64,000 nucleotides of DNA from Lysinibacter cavernae (GCF_011758565.1 NZ_JAAMOX010000001.1:620001-684000); one strand, 5' to 3'; shown: positions 1 through 11,217, numbered from the stretch's first letter. A program made the numbers and translations. The notes: generated by a model not told the origin, from the sequence alone.

Positions 1-336
1 CACGGCCAGCCACTTGAGCGCCTCGTGGTGCCGAGTCTTGGCTTCCGTGGAAACTGCGTGGTGACCGTCACCACCTCCGGCGCCATGATCCGAATCACGG
101 GCGAGCTGCCCGTCGCCATTCGACGAAGCAAGCTGCGTGGCATCCACACGGCCCAGGTCACAATCGACAAGGCAGTGGAACGCGATGGACTTGTTGCCAT
201 CGAATGGATGCTCGCAGCGAACACCGGTGACGATGTTGCCGTAGACAGCTACGTGCGAGTGACCGACCCAGCAGACCGCAACGCCCTGATCGCAGCGGTC
301 AATCAGGTACTGCCGCATCCGGCAACTGCCTCTTAG
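1..336 (+). CDS. C-terminal part of a PH-like-domain membrane protein upstream of carA (partial)
   Basis: The frame is open from base 1 to the TAG at 334-336, so the 5' end lies outside the window. The visible ~111 residues are mostly alternating short beta-type segments with a central stretch around TVTTSGAMIRITGELP, and there is no catalytic motif. In Actinobacteria the gene just before carA commonly encodes a one-TM protein with a PH-like domain, and the fragment fits that C-terminal domain. This is inferred mainly from position. No function is claimed. It ends 45 bases before carA and is probably in the same pyrimidine operon. Confidence 0.6.
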   Translation, partial: HGQPLERLVVPSLGFRGNCVVTVTTSGAMIRITGELPVAIRRSKLRGIHTAQVTIDKAVERDGLVAIEWMLAANTGDDVAVDSYVRVTDPADRNALIAAVNQVLPHPATAS

Positions 337-381
337 TTCATTTTTCTTTTCACCATTTTTAGACCTACACAGGAGGCATCG

Positions 382-1611
382 GTGAGTTTCACCACTGCAG
401 CACAACCCGCGGTTCTCGTTCTCGAGGATGGCCGCCGCTTTGCGGGATCCGCATACGGCGCAACGGGCCAGACCCTCGGGGAGGTCGTGTTTTCGACCGG
501 AATGACCGGCTACCAAGAGACGCTGACCGACCCGTCATATGCCGGGCAGATCGTCATGATGACGGCACCACACATTGGCAACACCGGTATGAACGACGAA
601 GACATGGAGTCGCGTCAGATTTGGGTCAACGGCTTTGTTGTGCGCGACCCCGCACGCAAGGTGTCAAACTTCCGTGCAGAGCGCAGCCTTGACGACGATC
701 TTGTCGCCAATAACGTTGTTGGTATCAGCGGCATCGATACGCGAGCCGTAACGCGTCACATCCGCGCCGCCGGTGCGATGCGCGCCGGAATTTTCTCCGG
801 AGCAGATGCTGCGCTGAGCGACGATGAGCAGCTTGCGATCGTCCAGACCGGTGCGGACATGAAGGGCCTGAACCTCTCGACCGTTGTGTCAACCCCTGAG
901 GCGTACACCATGCCTGCCGAGGGCGAGTTTGTTGGCAAGATGGCCGTGCTCGACCTCGGTGTGAAGCGCGCAACCCTCAACTACCTCACGCAGCACGGCT
1001 TCGAACTGCACGTCATGCCGGCATCCAGCACGGCCGACGACATCCGCGCAATTGGCGCTGACGCCCTGTTTTACTCAAACGGACCGGGTGACCCCGCCGC
1101 ATCCGACGACCACGTCAACCTGCTGCGCACACTGCTCAAAGAAGGCATGCCGTACTTCGGTATCTGCTTCGGCAACCAGCTGCTCGGCCGCGCGCTTGGC
1201 TTCGACACCTATAAGCTGCCGTTTGGTCACCGCGGCATCAACCAGCCGGTCTGGGACAAGGTCAAGGGCCGCGTTGAGATCACGGCGCAGAACCACGGCT
1301 TTGCGGTGGATGCCCCAATTGAGGGCATCGTCGAGTCGCCAGCTGGCCTCGGCCGCGTTGAGGTCAGCCACTACAGCCTGAACGACAACGTTGTTGAGGG
1401 CCTCCGTTGCCTCGACCTGCCGGCCTTCTCTGTCCAGTACCACCCAGAGGCCGCTGCCGGACCACACGACGCCTTTTACCTCTTCGACCGCTTCCGTGAA
1501 CTGCTCCGCAGCGGGGCGCTCACCCAAGAGGCATCGCCGGAACAGACGGCACACGTTATGACCAAGACTTCTGTAGCAAACACGCCCGCAGCAAACGGAG
1601 AAAGCAAGTAA
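382..1611 (+). CDS. carA: Carbamoyl-phosphate synthase small (glutaminase) subunit
   Basis: 409 aa. It hydrolyses glutamine and channels ammonia to CarB for carbamoyl phosphate, the precursor of pyrimidines and arginine. The N-terminal CPSase small-chain domain (about 8-150, with [17 protein letters not shown]) is followed by a class I glutamine amidotransferase domain from about 185. The nucleophile Cys262 lies in [12 protein letters not shown], and His354 and Glu356 lie in VQYHPEA. The start is GTG at 382, supported by an AGGAGG at 371-376. The stop overlaps carB by one base (TAATG), so the two subunits are translationally coupled. A C-terminal tail of about 30 residues runs beyond the catalytic domain and looks low in complexity. 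Confidence 0.97.
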   Translation: MSFTTAAQPAVLVLEDGRRFAGSAYGATGQTLGEVVFSTGMTGYQETLTDPSYAGQIVMMTAPHIGNTGMNDEDMESRQIWVNGFVVRDPARKVSNFRAERSLDDDLVANNVVGISGIDTRAVTRHIRAAGAMRAGIFSGADAALSDDEQLAIVQTGADMKGLNLSTVVSTPEAYTMPAEGEFVGKMAVLDLGVKRATLNYLTQHGFELHVMPASSTADDIRAIGADALFYSNGPGDPAASDDHVNLLRTLLKEGMPYFGICFGNQLLGRALGFDTYKLPFGHRGINQPVWDKVKGRVEITAQNHGFAVDAPIEGIVESPAGLGRVEVSHYSLNDNVVEGLRCLDLPAFSVQYHPEAAAGPHDAFYLFDRFRELLRSGALTQEASPEQTAHVMTKTSVANTPAANGESK

Positions 1612-4600
1612 TGCCAAAGCGCACTGACATCAAGTCCGTCCTCGTGATCGGCTCTGGGCCGATCGTTATCGGTCAGGCCTGCGAGTTTGACTACTCCGGA
1701 ACACAAGCGTGCCGCGTGCTGCGAGAAGAGGGCGTTCGCGTCATCCTCGTCAACTCGAACCCGGCCACGATTATGACCGACCCAGACTTCGCCGACGCGA
1801 CGTATATCGAGCCGATCACCTCAGAGGTTATCGAGACGATCATTGCGAAGGAGAAGCCCGACGCCATCCTGCCAACACTTGGCGGACAGACCGCGCTCAA
1901 CGCGGCAATGGAGCTGCACGAGCAGGGCATCCTCGAGAAGTACAACGTCGAGCTCATCGGAGCCAACGTCGACGCCATCAAAAAGGGCGAAGACCGCCAG
2001 TTGTTCAAGGACCTCGTGATCGCAGCAGGGGCCGGCGTTGCCAAGTCTTACATTGCGCACACGGTCGAGGAATGCCTCGAATACGCGGAAGACCTCGGAT
2101 ACCCGCTCGTCGTTCGTCCATCGTTCACCATGGGCGGCCTCGGTTCAGGCTTTGCGTACACTCCAGAAGAGCTTCGGCGCATCGCCGGCGACGGCCTGCA
2201 CTACAGCCCAACCACCGAGGTGCTGCTTGAGGAATCCATCCTCGGTTGGAAAGAGTATGAGCTTGAGCTCATGCGCGACACCTCTGATAACACGGTTGTG
2301 GTCTGTTCGATCGAGAACGTTGACCCCGTCGGCGTGCACACCGGTGACTCGATCACGGTTGCGCCCGCTCTGACTCTCACCGACCGCGAGTTCCAGAAGA
2401 TGCGCGACATCGGCATCGACATCATCCGCGCGGTTGGCGTTGACACCGGTGGGTGTAACGTGCAGTTTGCGATCGACCCTGCGGATGGCCGCATCATCGT
2501 TATTGAGATGAACCCGCGTGTATCGCGTTCGTCGGCGCTCGCGTCGAAGGCCACCGGCTTCCCGATCGCCAAGATCGCCGCCAAACTGGCAATCGGCTAC
2601 CGCCTCGACGAGATCCCCAATGACATCACCCAGGTGACGCCGGCAAGCTTCGAGCCGACCCTCGACTACGTCGTGGTCAAGGTTCCCCGCTTCGCGTTTG
2701 AGAAGTTCCCTGCCGCCGACCCAACTCTGACGACCACCATGAAGTCGGTTGGCGAGGTTATGGCCATTGGTCGTAACTATGCGACTGCGCTGCAGAAGGC
2801 GCTCCGCTCGCTTGAGAAGAAGGGTTCCTCGTTCCACTGGGGTGCCGAATCGCGCACCGCTGAGCAGCTGCTCGAAGAGAGCAAGACCCCAACCGACGGC
2901 CGGATTGTGCTCCTGCAGCAGGCGCTTCGCTTCGGCGCGACGCCAGAGCAGGCCTTCGAGGCGACCAAGATCGACCCGTGGTTCATCGACCAGATGGTGC
3001 TCATCAACGAGGTCGCCGACGAGGTCGCCGCCTCAGAGGAGCTCAGCTACGACCTGCTTGAGTACGCCAAGAACCACGGCTTCTCGGATGCCCAGATCGC
3101 CGAGCTGCGCAACGTTGCCGAAAGCGACATCCGCGCCATCCGCCACAACCTTGGTCTTCGCCCGGTATTCAAAACGGTTGACACGTGTGCGGGGGAGTTC
3201 CCAGCCCTGACGCCGTATCACTACTCGAGCTACGACCAAGAGACCGAGGTGACGCCGAGCGAAGGTCGCAAGGTCATCATCCTCGGCTCAGGGCCAAACC
3301 GCATTGGTCAGGGCGTTGAGTTTGACTACTCGTGTGTCCACGCCTCGTTTGCCCTTTCGGCTGCCGGGTTTGAGACCATCATGATCAACTGCAACCCCGA
3401 GACGGTTTCGACTGACTACGACACGTCAGACCGCCTTTACTTCGAGCCGCTCACGCTCGAAGACGTGCTTGAGATTATCCATGCAGAGAGCAAGAGCGGC
3501 GAGATCGTTGGCGTCATCGTGCAGCTTGGTGGACAGACGGCGCTTGGCCTTGCCAAGGGGCTGAAGGCCGCAGGCATCCCAATTCTGGGCACCACGCCTG
3601 AGGCGATCGACCTTGCCGAAGAGCGTGGCCTGTTCTCGAACATCCTTGATGAGGCTGGCTTGATCGCCCCTCGCAACGGAATGGCGTACGACTTTGCCGG
3701 TGCCCAGCGCATCGCCCTCGAAATTGGCTACCCCGTTCTTGTGCGCCCGTCGTACGTACTGGGCGGACGCGGCATGGAGATTATCTACGACCCAGCGTCA
3801 CTTGAAGACTACTTCGTGCGCATCGCCGACCAGGGCATCGTGAGCCAGAGCAGCCCGTTGCTTGTTGACCACTTCCTTGACGACGCCATCGAGATTGACG
3901 TTGACGCCCTCTACGACGGTGAGCAACTCTACATTGGTGGCGTTATGGAGCACATCGAAGAGGCGGGTGTCCACTCGGGTGACTCGAGCTGCACCCTTCC
4001 TCCCGTCACGCTCGGACACGACCAGATTAACCAGGTTCGCGAGGCGACGCTGTCCATCGCGAAGGGCGTTGGCGTGCACGGGCTGCTCAACGTGCAGTTC
4101 GCTATCGGCCAGGGCATCCTGTACGTACTCGAGGCAAACCCGCGCGCGAGCCGCACGGTTCCCTTCGTTTCGAAGGCTCTTGGTATTCCGCTGGCAAAGG
4201 CCGCCTCACGCATCATGGTAGGCGAGACCATTGCTTCGCTCATCGAAGAAGGCCTCCTGCCAGAGCGCGACGGATCCCGTGCGCCGCTTGATGCGCCCGT
4301 TTCGGTGAAGGAGGCCGTGCTCCCGTTCAAGCGCTTCCGCACCCGCGAGGGCCTCATTGTTGACTCGCTGCTCGGACCTGAGATGCGCTCGACCGGTGAG
4401 GTCATGGGCATCGACCGCGACTTCCCTCGCGCCTTTGCCAAGAGCCAGGCTGCTGCCTACGGCGGACTGCCCCTGACCGGTTCAGTATTCGTTTCGGTTG
4501 CTGACCGCGATAAGCGTGCGGTTGTGCTTCCAGCCCTCCGTCTTCAGGAGCTTGGCTTTGAGCTGCTCGCGACCTCCGGCACCGCAGTAGTACTTGCCCG

Positions 4601-4892
4601 CAACGGCATTACCGCGCGCACCGTCAAGAAGTTCTCGCAGGCTGGCGACGAGCCATCGGTTGTTGACCTCATCAATAATGGCGAGGTAGACATCGTTATC
4701 AACACGCCGAGCGGTCGTTCAGCGCGTGCGGACGGATACGAAATTCGCGCCGCTGCTGTCGCCGCAGACAAGCCGCTGTTCACCACGATTGCCGAGCTTA
4801 CGGCCGCAGTAGCGTCGTTCTCAGCTGTCCGTGACGGGTTCGAGGTGACGTCGCTGCAGGAATACGCTGCAGCACGTGAGGCGGCGAAGTAA
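1611..4892 (+). CDS. carB: Carbamoyl-phosphate synthase large subunit
   Basis: 1093 aa, the usual length for the family. It makes carbamoyl phosphate from bicarbonate, ammonia and two ATP. The two homologous ATP-grasp halves are visible: the first opens with [17 protein letters not shown] near residue 14, the second with [16 protein letters not shown] near residue 560. Each half has a metal-binding EMNPR or EANPR segment. The C-terminal MGS-type allosteric domain begins at about residue 955 ([10 protein letters not shown]). It overlaps carA by one base and is followed two bases later by pyrF, so carA-carB-pyrF-gmk form one tight operon. Confidence 0.98.
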   Translation: MPKRTDIKSVLVIGSGPIVIGQACEFDYSGTQACRVLREEGVRVILVNSNPATIMTDPDFADATYIEPITSEVIETIIAKEKPDAILPTLGGQTALNAAMELHEQGILEKYNVELIGANVDAIKKGEDRQLFKDLVIAAGAGVAKSYIAHTVEECLEYAEDLGYPLVVRPSFTMGGLGSGFAYTPEELRRIAGDGLHYSPTTEVLLEESILGWKEYELELMRDTSDNTVVVCSIENVDPVGVHTGDSITVAPALTLTDREFQKMRDIGIDIIRAVGVDTGGCNVQFAIDPADGRIIVIEMNPRVSRSSALASKATGFPIAKIAAKLAIGYRLDEIPNDITQVTPASFEPTLDYVVVKVPRFAFEKFPAADPTLTTTMKSVGEVMAIGRNYATALQKALRSLEKKGSSFHWGAESRTAEQLLEESKTPTDGRIVLLQQALRFGATPEQAFEATKIDPWFIDQMVLINEVADEVAASEELSYDLLEYAKNHGFSDAQIAELRNVAESDIRAIRHNLGLRPVFKTVDTCAGEFPALTPYHYSSYDQETEVTPSEGRKVIILGSGPNRIGQGVEFDYSCVHASFALSAAGFETIMINCNPETVSTDYDTSDRLYFEPLTLEDVLEIIHAESKSGEIVGVIVQLGGQTALGLAKGLKAAGIPILGTTPEAIDLAEERGLFSNILDEAGLIAPRNGMAYDFAGAQRIALEIGYPVLVRPSYVLGGRGMEIIYDPASLEDYFVRIADQGIVSQSSPLLVDHFLDDAIEIDVDALYDGEQLYIGGVMEHIEEAGVHSGDSSCTLPPVTLGHDQINQVREATLSIAKGVGVHGLLNVQFAIGQGILYVLEANPRASRTVPFVSKALGIPLAKAASRIMVGETIASLIEEGLLPERDGSRAPLDAPVSVKEAVLPFKRFRTREGLIVDSLLGPEMRSTGEVMGIDRDFPRAFAKSQAAAYGGLPLTGSVFVSVADRDKRAVVLPALRLQELGFELLATSGTAVVLARNGITARTVKKFSQAGDEPSVVDLINNGEVDIVINTPSGRSARADGYEIRAAAVAADKPLFTTIAELTAAVASFSAVRDGFEVTSLQEYAAAREAAK

Positions 4893-4894
4893 TC

Positions 4895-5797
4895 GTGACC
4901 ACAGTCCCCTCGTTTGGTGCACGACTGAGCTCTGTCATTGGCAAGCACGGTCGGCTGTGTGTTGGCATCGACCCCCATTCCCACTTGCTTGCGGGATGGG
5001 GGCTGCCGGACACGGCGGCCGGTGCGCGCGACTTTAGCCTCAGGGTTATTGACGCGTGCGTTGATCAGGTCGCGGCGATCAAGCCACAGATTGCGTTCTA
5101 TGAGCGCTTCGGCTCCGCCGGGTACGTTGTGCTTGAGGAAATCATCGCGGCTGCGCGCCAGCGAGGGCTCCTCGTGATCGCTGACGTGAAGCGTGGCGAT
5201 ATTGGCACGAGTGTGCAGGCGTATGCAGACGCGTGGCTTCGGCCAGGCAGCACGCTTGAATCCGATGCCATGACCATTTCAGCGTTCCAGGGATTCGGCT
5301 CGCTCGTCGAGCCGTTGAACTACACGACCACGGCCGGTAAGGGCCTGTTTCTCCTTGCCGCTACCTCAAACCCTGAGGCCCGCGACATCCAGCAGGCCAG
5401 GCTCAACGGTGGGTACAACCCCTCGGTTGCCGCGAGCATTGTTGCCGAGGTGCAGCAGTGGAACAGCGACCACCGACGCGACGCCCTTGTTGGTGTTGAC
5501 CGCAACGGCCCGAGCGTTGGTGTTGTTGGTTCGGTCGGCGTGGTGCTTGGTGCCACGCTCAACCTTGAGCACTACGACATTAACGTCAATCTCAACCGCA
5601 ATCCGCTCATGCCCGTTTTGGCACCTGGGTTTGGTGCTCAGGGGGCGAAGCTTACCGATGCGAACCGGATCTTTGGCAGCATGACTGCAGCCACACTCGT
5701 CAGCGAATCCCGAAGCGTTCTGAACGCCGGCCCAATGGGCATCGTCCAGGCGGTCAGGGAACGCGCCGACGAGGTTCGCAGGGAGGTGACTGCGTGA
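4895..5797 (+). CDS. pyrF: Orotidine 5'-phosphate decarboxylase, actinobacterial (type 2) form
   Basis: 300 aa, GTG start two bases after carB. It catalyses the last step of UMP synthesis, OMP to UMP plus CO2. The catalytic Lys/Asp cluster is in [13 protein letters not shown] (about residues 95-107), with an upstream CVGIDPH segment typical of the longer type 2 enzymes. The product fits the TIM-barrel family at a length slightly above the mycobacterial enzyme. Its stop is overlapped by the gmk start, suggesting coupled translation and coordinated nucleotide synthesis. Confidence 0.96.
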   Translation: MTTVPSFGARLSSVIGKHGRLCVGIDPHSHLLAGWGLPDTAAGARDFSLRVIDACVDQVAAIKPQIAFYERFGSAGYVVLEEIIAAARQRGLLVIADVKRGDIGTSVQAYADAWLRPGSTLESDAMTISAFQGFGSLVEPLNYTTTAGKGLFLLAATSNPEARDIQQARLNGGYNPSVAASIVAEVQQWNSDHRRDALVGVDRNGPSVGVVGSVGVVLGATLNLEHYDINVNLNRNPLMPVLAPGFGAQGAKLTDANRIFGSMTAATLVSESRSVLNAGPMGIVQAVRERADEVRREVTA

Positions 5798-6705
5798 TGA
5801 GCGCCGCCAAGTCTTCCGCAATGCCTGAGGTTGATCGCATTGCGGCCAATAAGGCAGCGATTGCAGCACGGCAGGCACGGGCCGCGCTGAAGGCTCAGCT
5901 CCGTGATGGTGTGCTGAGCCCCGAGGATGCGCTGACACTGTCTACCGATCCGTCGAGCGCTGCCCACACGCTGCGGGTCACCGATTTTCTGCTCTGCCTT
6001 CCTGCCGTTGGCGTCGCGAAGATGCCGCGCATCCTTGAGCAACTCGAGATCTCAGACAAAAAACGTCTCGGGGGGCTTGGTGTGCATCAGCGAAAACGAC
6101 TTGAGCAGTATCTGCGTTCGCGCCTCGCGACCAAGGGTACAAAGAAGGATGCCCGTCCCCGGCTTACGGTCCTCGCCGGCCCAACCGCGGTTGGTAAGGG
6201 CACGGTCGCGACGTATATTCGGGAACACTATCCCGAGATCGCACTCTCGGTTTCGGCCACAACGCGCGCGCCCAGGCCAGGAGAGGTTGAGGGAAAGCAC
6301 TACTATTTTGTGACCGACGCTGAATTTGATCGCATGATCGCAGAGGGCGAGTTGCTTGAGTACGCGACCGTACACAACGCCTACCGCTATGGCACGCCGC
6401 GTGGCCCGATTGAAGAATCGTCGCGCCGTGGCCGCCCTGTGCTCCTCGAGATCGATTTGCAGGGGGCGCGACAGGTTCGAGACGCAATGCCAGATGCGAG
6501 ACTTGTGTTCCTTGCGCCACCGAGCTGGGACGAACTGGTCAGCCGACTTGTTGGTCGCGGTACGGAATCCGCCGAAGAGCAGGAACGCCGGTTGACCACT
6601 GCGAAAGTTGAACTTGCCTCGCAAAATGAATTTGATCACGTCGTAATTAACGACACGGTGGAGCGCGCGGCCGAAAGCGTCGTACACTTGATGAAGCAAC
6701 TATAG
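5794..6705 (+). CDS. gmk: Guanylate kinase with N-terminal mIHF-type DNA-binding domain (fusion)
   Basis: 303 aa from GTG 5794; ATG 5797 is equally plausible, and GGGAGG at 5781-5786 serves either. Residues from about 125 are a complete guanylate kinase: P-loop GPTAVGKGT near 129-137, then [20 protein letters not shown] and [10 protein letters not shown], phosphorylating GMP to GDP. Residues 1-115 match actinobacterial integration host factor (mIHF), including the helix-hairpin-helix stretch [18 protein letters not shown] and [14 protein letters not shown]. In mycobacteria mihF and gmk are separate neighbours; here one uninterrupted frame covers both. Whether the fused protein still binds DNA is not known from sequence. 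Confidence 0.93.
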   Translation: MMSAAKSSAMPEVDRIAANKAAIAARQARAALKAQLRDGVLSPEDALTLSTDPSSAAHTLRVTDFLLCLPAVGVAKMPRILEQLEISDKKRLGGLGVHQRKRLEQYLRSRLATKGTKKDARPRLTVLAGPTAVGKGTVATYIREHYPEIALSVSATTRAPRPGEVEGKHYYFVTDAEFDRMIAEGELLEYATVHNAYRYGTPRGPIEESSRRGRPVLLEIDLQGARQVRDAMPDARLVFLAPPSWDELVSRLVGRGTESAEEQERRLTTAKVELASQNEFDHVVINDTVERAAESVVHLMKQL

Positions 6706-6720
6706 GAGTATTGGAAAACT

Positions 6721-6975
6721 ATGCCAAACGCACAAGGAATTATTGACCCACCCATCGACGAGCTGCTCGCGAAGGTTGAGTCAAAGTACGCCCTCGTGAT
6801 TTTCGCCTCGAAGCGTGCCCGTCAGATCAACGATTACTACGCAGATCTGCACGAGGGAAGCCTTCTCGACAACGTCGGCCCACTCGTCGACTCCACGGTC
6901 GAAGACAAGCCGCTTTCCGTTGCCCTGCACGAAATCGGCGAGAACAAGCTCCACCTTCGTTCAGCGGCTAACTAG
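6721..6975 (+). CDS. rpoZ: DNA-directed RNA polymerase omega subunit
   Basis: 84 aa, ATG with GGAG at 6705-6708. Omega helps assembly and stability of RNA polymerase by wrapping the beta' C-terminus. The conserved [17 protein letters not shown] motif (about residues 21-37) is the family signature, and the length matches actinobacterial omega. The gene follows gmk by 15 bases, as is general in Actinobacteria, so it is likely the last gene of the car-pyr-gmk operon. Confidence 0.96.
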   Translation: MPNAQGIIDPPIDELLAKVESKYALVIFASKRARQINDYYADLHEGSLLDNVGPLVDSTVEDKPLSVALHEIGENKLHLRSAAN

Positions 6976-7064
6976 TCAGTCGCCACAAAACGAACTGCTA
7001 GCGGATCGCTATTTGCAGTGACACACTTCGACACGGTTCCGGGGTTGACTCGGTGAGTGTCGGT

Positions 7065-7098
7065 AGCACCGGCCATTATGTATGTAGTGGCCGGTGCT
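7065..7098 (+). terminator. GC-rich stem-loop between rpoZ and metK
   Basis: A perfect 11-bp stem (AGCACCGGCCA with TGGCCGGTGCT) closes a 12-base loop. It is not followed by a clear T-run, so it may be a weak or factor-assisted terminator or a 5'-leader element of metK. It does not show the architecture of a SAM riboswitch that I can recognise. Confidence 0.5.
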
Positions 7099-7157
7099 GG
7101 CGTTTGTCCAGGCATCGGTCCACCATTTTGAGAAGCTACTAACGTGAGGAAGCCCCG

Positions 7158-8357
7158 ATGAGCCAGCTTCGGCTATTCACATCAGAGTCAGTGACCGAGG
7201 GTCACCCCGACAAAATCTGCGACCAGATCTCCGACAGCATCCTCGATGCCATGCTCGAACAAGATCCCGCTGCCAGAGTCGCGGTCGAAACCATGGTGAC
7301 GACCGGGCTTGTTCACGTTGCTGGCGAGGTCACGACATCCAGCTATGTCGAGATCCCGCAGATTGTTCGCGGCGTTGTCAACGACATCGGGTACACCTCA
7401 TCCAGCATCGGCTTCGACGGCGACTCATGCGGAATCTCCGTCTCGATTGGTGCGCAGTCACCAGACATCGCTGGGGGAGTCAACCTCTCTCTTGAGGCCC
7501 GCAATGGCGAAGATAACGACGCGTTGAGCTCTCAGGGCGCCGGTGACCAGGGCATCATGTTCGGATACGCCACTGTTGAGACTCCCGAGTTCCACCCAAT
7601 GGCGAGCTGGCTCGCGCATCGCATGGCTGAGCAGCTTTCCGAGGCCCGCAAGAGTGGCCTGCTGCCGTTCCTCCGCCCCGACGGTAAGACTCAGGTGACA
7701 GTCGGATACGAGGGCGACCGTCCGGTGTCTGTCGAATCCATTGTGCTCTCAACGCAGCACTCGGCCGATATTGAGCAGGCTGCGCTCGCCCAGCAGGTTG
7801 AGCAGCACGTTATCCGTCCTGTGCTCGACCGGGTAGATCTTCGCTCAGACAACCCCGACATTTTTATCAACCCGGCCGGCCCCTTTGTTATTGGCGGTCC
7901 GCAGGGTGATGCAGGGCTTACCGGCCGCAAAATCATCATCGACACGTATGGCGGCGCAAGCCGACACGGCGGCGGCGCGTTCAGCGGTAAAGACCCGTCA
8001 AAAGTCGACCGTTCCGCCGCCTACGCCCTGCGGTGGGTAGCAAAGAATGCCGTGGCCGCCGGCCTCGCCGACCGTCTTGAGATTCAAGTTGCCTACGCTA
8101 TCGGCAAGGCGCATCCCGTAGGGCTTTACGTCGAGAGTTTTGGCACCGCGCATGTAGACGAGCGCACCATCGAGAGCGCGATTCGCGAGGTCTTTGACCT
8201 CCGCCCGCTCGCAATTATCCGAGACCTCGACCTGCTCCGACCCATCTACGCAAAGACAGCGGCTTACGGTCACTTCGGCCGCGAGCTTCCCGAGTTCACC
8301 TGGGAACGCACCGACCGTGTAGCCGAACTGCAGAGCGCCGCCGGAATTACCGGGTAG
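7158..8357 (+). CDS. metK: S-adenosylmethionine synthetase
   Basis: 399 aa. It forms SAM from methionine and ATP, supplying methyl groups for the cell. Signatures are all present: [13 protein letters not shown] near residues 14-26, the [12 protein letters not shown] hexapeptide region near 118-130, and the P-loop-like [20 protein letters not shown] near 270-290. ATG at 7158 with GAGGAAG about 8 bases upstream. priA begins three bases after its stop, so the two are probably cotranscribed. Confidence 0.98.
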   Translation: MSQLRLFTSESVTEGHPDKICDQISDSILDAMLEQDPAARVAVETMVTTGLVHVAGEVTTSSYVEIPQIVRGVVNDIGYTSSSIGFDGDSCGISVSIGAQSPDIAGGVNLSLEARNGEDNDALSSQGAGDQGIMFGYATVETPEFHPMASWLAHRMAEQLSEARKSGLLPFLRPDGKTQVTVGYEGDRPVSVESIVLSTQHSADIEQAALAQQVEQHVIRPVLDRVDLRSDNPDIFINPAGPFVIGGPQGDAGLTGRKIIIDTYGGASRHGGGAFSGKDPSKVDRSAAYALRWVAKNAVAAGLADRLEIQVAYAIGKAHPVGLYVESFGTAHVDERTIESAIREVFDLRPLAIIRDLDLLRPIYAKTAAYGHFGRELPEFTWERTDRVAELQSAAGITG

Positions 8358-8360
8358 ACA

Positions 8361-10463
8361 TTGAACACCGGTCCCGTCGCGAGGGTGCTGCTCGACTCGG
8401 CGCTTCCGCAACTCGATCACCTGTTTGACTACGCGGTGCCCGAGGCCCTGCGCGATGCCGTTGCCGTTGGACAGCGCGTCAAAGTCCCGTTTCGTTCGGC
8501 TACCCGCAATGTCGGCGGGTACATCATTGAGCTTGCCGACACCGCCGAGTTTGTTGGCGAACTGAGTCCGCTCGCCGAGCTCGTCAGCGAAGTACCGGTC
8601 CTGACCCCTGATATTTGGGACCTGGCGCGGACGCTCGCCGATCGTGCCGCCGGGAGCGCAGGGGACATCATCCGCTTGGCGATCCCGCCGAGACAGGTTC
8701 GGGTCGAAAAACAGTACTTGGCAAAGCGGGCGGCTGAACACGACGAGACCCCGAGCGTGTCACAGGATGCGTTGCGAGGTAAACCGTCCGCTGCGCAGGG
8801 TTCAACCAGCGCCGATCCAGACACGCCGTGGGGGCCCCCAACTGACGCATCCGAAACGGACAACGCCGCGGCGTCGGCGGGCATCGGTACCGACACGCAT
8901 TTTGTGGGCAGGTATCACTCGTCCCTAGCATCCCTTGGCCAGCAGCCGGCACGCTTGGCGCTTGGCATCGTGCCTGAACCCGCGCGGCTGTCCAGCGGTG
9001 AATGGGTTGGCAACTGGGCCGCAACTCTCGCCGAAACGGCATCGATACTGCTCGCCGAAGGCAAGAGCAGCATTCTGGTGCTTCCCGATTATCGGGATCT
9101 TGACCAAGCCATGTCTGCACTCCAGACGATGGTTCCGTCCGAACACATCGTGCGTGTTGACGCAAAGCAAACGAATCCTGAGCGATACCGCTCGTTCTTG
9201 AGCCTCCTCGAATCCACGCCGCGCGTGATTGTTGGCAACCGCTCGGCAGTGTATGCCCCAGCGCATAATCTTGGCGCGATCATGATGTGGGACGACGGAG
9301 ACTCGTTGCACGATGAGCCGCTGAGCCCATATGTTCATGCGCGCGATGCGGCGCTGGTGCGGGCCCAACAATCGGCGGCGAGCCTGGTGTTTGCCGGGCA
9401 TACCCGCACGACAGAGGTGCAGCGGCTTGTTGAGCTTGGTTATGTTGCCGAGTGTATGCCGCTCAAGCGGCCTCAGCCGCGCGTGATCTTGAGCAGTCAG
9501 ACGGTGGATGCCGACGGGCTTGCCTCCCTCGCCCGCATTCCAACTATCGCGTGGCTTAAGGCTAAGGAGGCATCGACGCAGGGTCCAGTACTGATCCAGG
9601 TCGCCCGGCCTGGCTATGCTCCCGTGCTTGCCTGTGCGGAATGCCGTCAGGCCGCGCGCTGCACGCACTGTGCTGGCCCACTCGGAGTTCGCCGCGCCGG
9701 CGAGACACCACGATGCGGCTGGTGTGCCGCCCTTGCACAGAACTGGCGCTGCAGCAACTGTAATTCGGCCCTGTTTCGGTTGGTCGGCAAAGGTGCTGGC
9801 CGCACCGCAGAGGAACTTGAGAAGGCCTTTCCCGGCGTGCGAGTGTTGGTCTCTGACGGTGAGACAATCCGGCAATCGGTGGATTCGAGACCTGCCATTG
9901 TTGTCGCGACGCGCGGTGCCGAGCCGCTTGCCGCAGGGGGCTATGCGGCCGTCATTCTGCTTGACGGTGAAGGCATGCTTTCTCGAGAAAGCCTGCGGGC
10001 CGGCGAAGAAGCCCTCCGGATCTGGTCGAATGCCGTTGCCCTTGCTGCGCCTGGTGCCCCGTGCGTACTTGTTGGCGTGTCCGGCCCGCTCGGGAATGCC
10101 GTGGCGCACTGGGATCACGCATCTTTTGTTGCTGCCGAGCTAGCCGATCGGCGACTCCTTCGTTTTCCACCTGCTGTTCGTATCGCAACGGTCACCGGTC
10201 CTCGCGCGGCGGTCGAGCAGGCCGTTGCCTCGGTGATCCAACCACCCGTTATTGACGCGCTTGGGCCAACTGCCGAAGCTGACGGCTCAGTCAGGTCCAT
10301 CGTGCGTTTTGACTATCGGCATGGCGATGAGGTCGCGAGCGGCTTGCGGTCGGAACTCATCAAGGCGGCCATTAAGAATCGTCGCCCTCGGAAAGCCGGT
10401 GCAGTTGGTGCGCCCGCAGTCCCGCTGTTGCGACTACGGTTTGATGACGCCGATATTCGATAG
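8361..10463 (+). CDS. priA: Primosomal protein N' (PriA), helicase-degenerate actinobacterial form
   Basis: 700 aa, TTG start directly after metK. PriA restarts stalled replication forks. The N-terminal 3'-DNA-binding domain (VARVLLDSALPQLDHLFDY) and the zinc region at about 420-470 are kept, the latter with Cys pairs in CAECRQAARCTHC, CGWC and CSNCN. The helicase core is decayed: no Walker A GxGKT is visible before the ILVLPDYRDLDQA segment, and the DEAH box is replaced by MMWDDGD. It is therefore probably not an ATP-driven helicase and acts as a DNA-binding or assembly factor. Actinobacterial PriA proteins are known for this loss. Confidence 0.93.
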   Translation: MNTGPVARVLLDSALPQLDHLFDYAVPEALRDAVAVGQRVKVPFRSATRNVGGYIIELADTAEFVGELSPLAELVSEVPVLTPDIWDLARTLADRAAGSAGDIIRLAIPPRQVRVEKQYLAKRAAEHDETPSVSQDALRGKPSAAQGSTSADPDTPWGPPTDASETDNAAASAGIGTDTHFVGRYHSSLASLGQQPARLALGIVPEPARLSSGEWVGNWAATLAETASILLAEGKSSILVLPDYRDLDQAMSALQTMVPSEHIVRVDAKQTNPERYRSFLSLLESTPRVIVGNRSAVYAPAHNLGAIMMWDDGDSLHDEPLSPYVHARDAALVRAQQSAASLVFAGHTRTTEVQRLVELGYVAECMPLKRPQPRVILSSQTVDADGLASLARIPTIAWLKAKEASTQGPVLIQVARPGYAPVLACAECRQAARCTHCAGPLGVRRAGETPRCGWCAALAQNWRCSNCNSALFRLVGKGAGRTAEELEKAFPGVRVLVSDGETIRQSVDSRPAIVVATRGAEPLAAGGYAAVILLDGEGMLSRESLRAGEEALRIWSNAVALAAPGAPCVLVGVSGPLGNAVAHWDHASFVAAELADRRLLRFPPAVRIATVTGPRAAVEQAVASVIQPPVIDALGPTAEADGSVRSIVRFDYRHGDEVASGLRSELIKAAIKNRRPRKAGAVGAPAVPLLRLRFDDADIR

Positions 10464-10589
10464 GGCAGGGCACAACCCGTCTCGGTCGATCCGTTGACGC
10501 CTCTTCCGCGCGACCTGGTTGAGGCAGTTGGTTTCGAACTGTGGCGATCGCCCTGACGGCGTTCGAACCAGAGGGCGTAGGGTGAAGGG

Positions 10590-11114
10590 GTGACCTCATC
10601 AGCGAATACCTCTCTCCCGATTCCGGATGACCGCGGCTCGTACCCGGTGCGTGATAGTGGAGACGCGTGGGTGACGGGGCCAGACGGCTCGAAGTTCTGG
10701 GGCCGTTACGGTGCTGCGGGGCTGCTGGTTCACGACCCGAAGAAGGGCGTCCTGCTGCAACACCGGGTTGAGTGGAGTCATTTTGGCGGCACGTGGGGCA
10801 TCCCCGGCGGGGCGCGGCACGAAGGCGAATCCGCCGCCGACGGCGCGATCCGCGAGGCTCATGAAGAAGCCGGGGTTCCAGAAGATCAGCTTCGTGTCCT
10901 GTTCACAACGACGCTTGATCTTGGTTTTTGGTCGTATGTGACGGTTGTTGCCGAGGTGACGGAACCGTTTGACGCGGTTGCGGGGGATGCCGAGAGCCTT
11001 GAACTGCGTTGGGTTCCGTTGGATGAGGTTGCATCGCTTCCGTTGCATCCGAAGTTTGGCGAGAGCTGGCCGACGCTTCGCGACCGGTTGCGCGCAGAGA
11101 CCTCATCCGAGTAG
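10590..11114 (+). CDS. Nudix (MutT-type) hydrolase
   Basis: 174 aa, GTG start. It hydrolyses a nucleoside diphosphate linked to some other moiety; the substrate cannot be read from sequence. The Nudix box is complete: GGARHEGESAADGAIREAHE continues into EAG (residues about 74-96), with the catalytic REAHEEAG core. The surrounding fold is standard (LLVHDPKKGVLLQHR before the box, ELRWVPLDEVASLPLHP after). A TAGGGT hexamer at 10578-10583 lies 6 bases before the GTG, so it may be transcribed separately from priA, possibly as a nearly leaderless mRNA. Confidence 0.9.
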   Translation: MTSSANTSLPIPDDRGSYPVRDSGDAWVTGPDGSKFWGRYGAAGLLVHDPKKGVLLQHRVEWSHFGGTWGIPGGARHEGESAADGAIREAHEEAGVPEDQLRVLFTTTLDLGFWSYVTVVAEVTEPFDAVAGDAESLELRWVPLDEVASLPLHPKFGESWPTLRDRLRAETSSE

Positions 11115-11217
11115 CTTTTCGGTTTCATCGCGACACGATGGCAGTGGCGCGCAAAAGTCCCTGCAAACGCACAGCGTCGCGTGACAGCGCGGTTCGCACA
11201 AAGCCTGGCACTGCGGG

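Noticed and set aside
7065-7098. SAM riboswitch in front of metK
   Set aside because: Only a simple hairpin is visible; the multi-helix core of known SAM riboswitches is absent.
8925-10118. 397-aa open frame antisense to priA
   Set aside because: priA explains this stretch, including its zinc cysteines.
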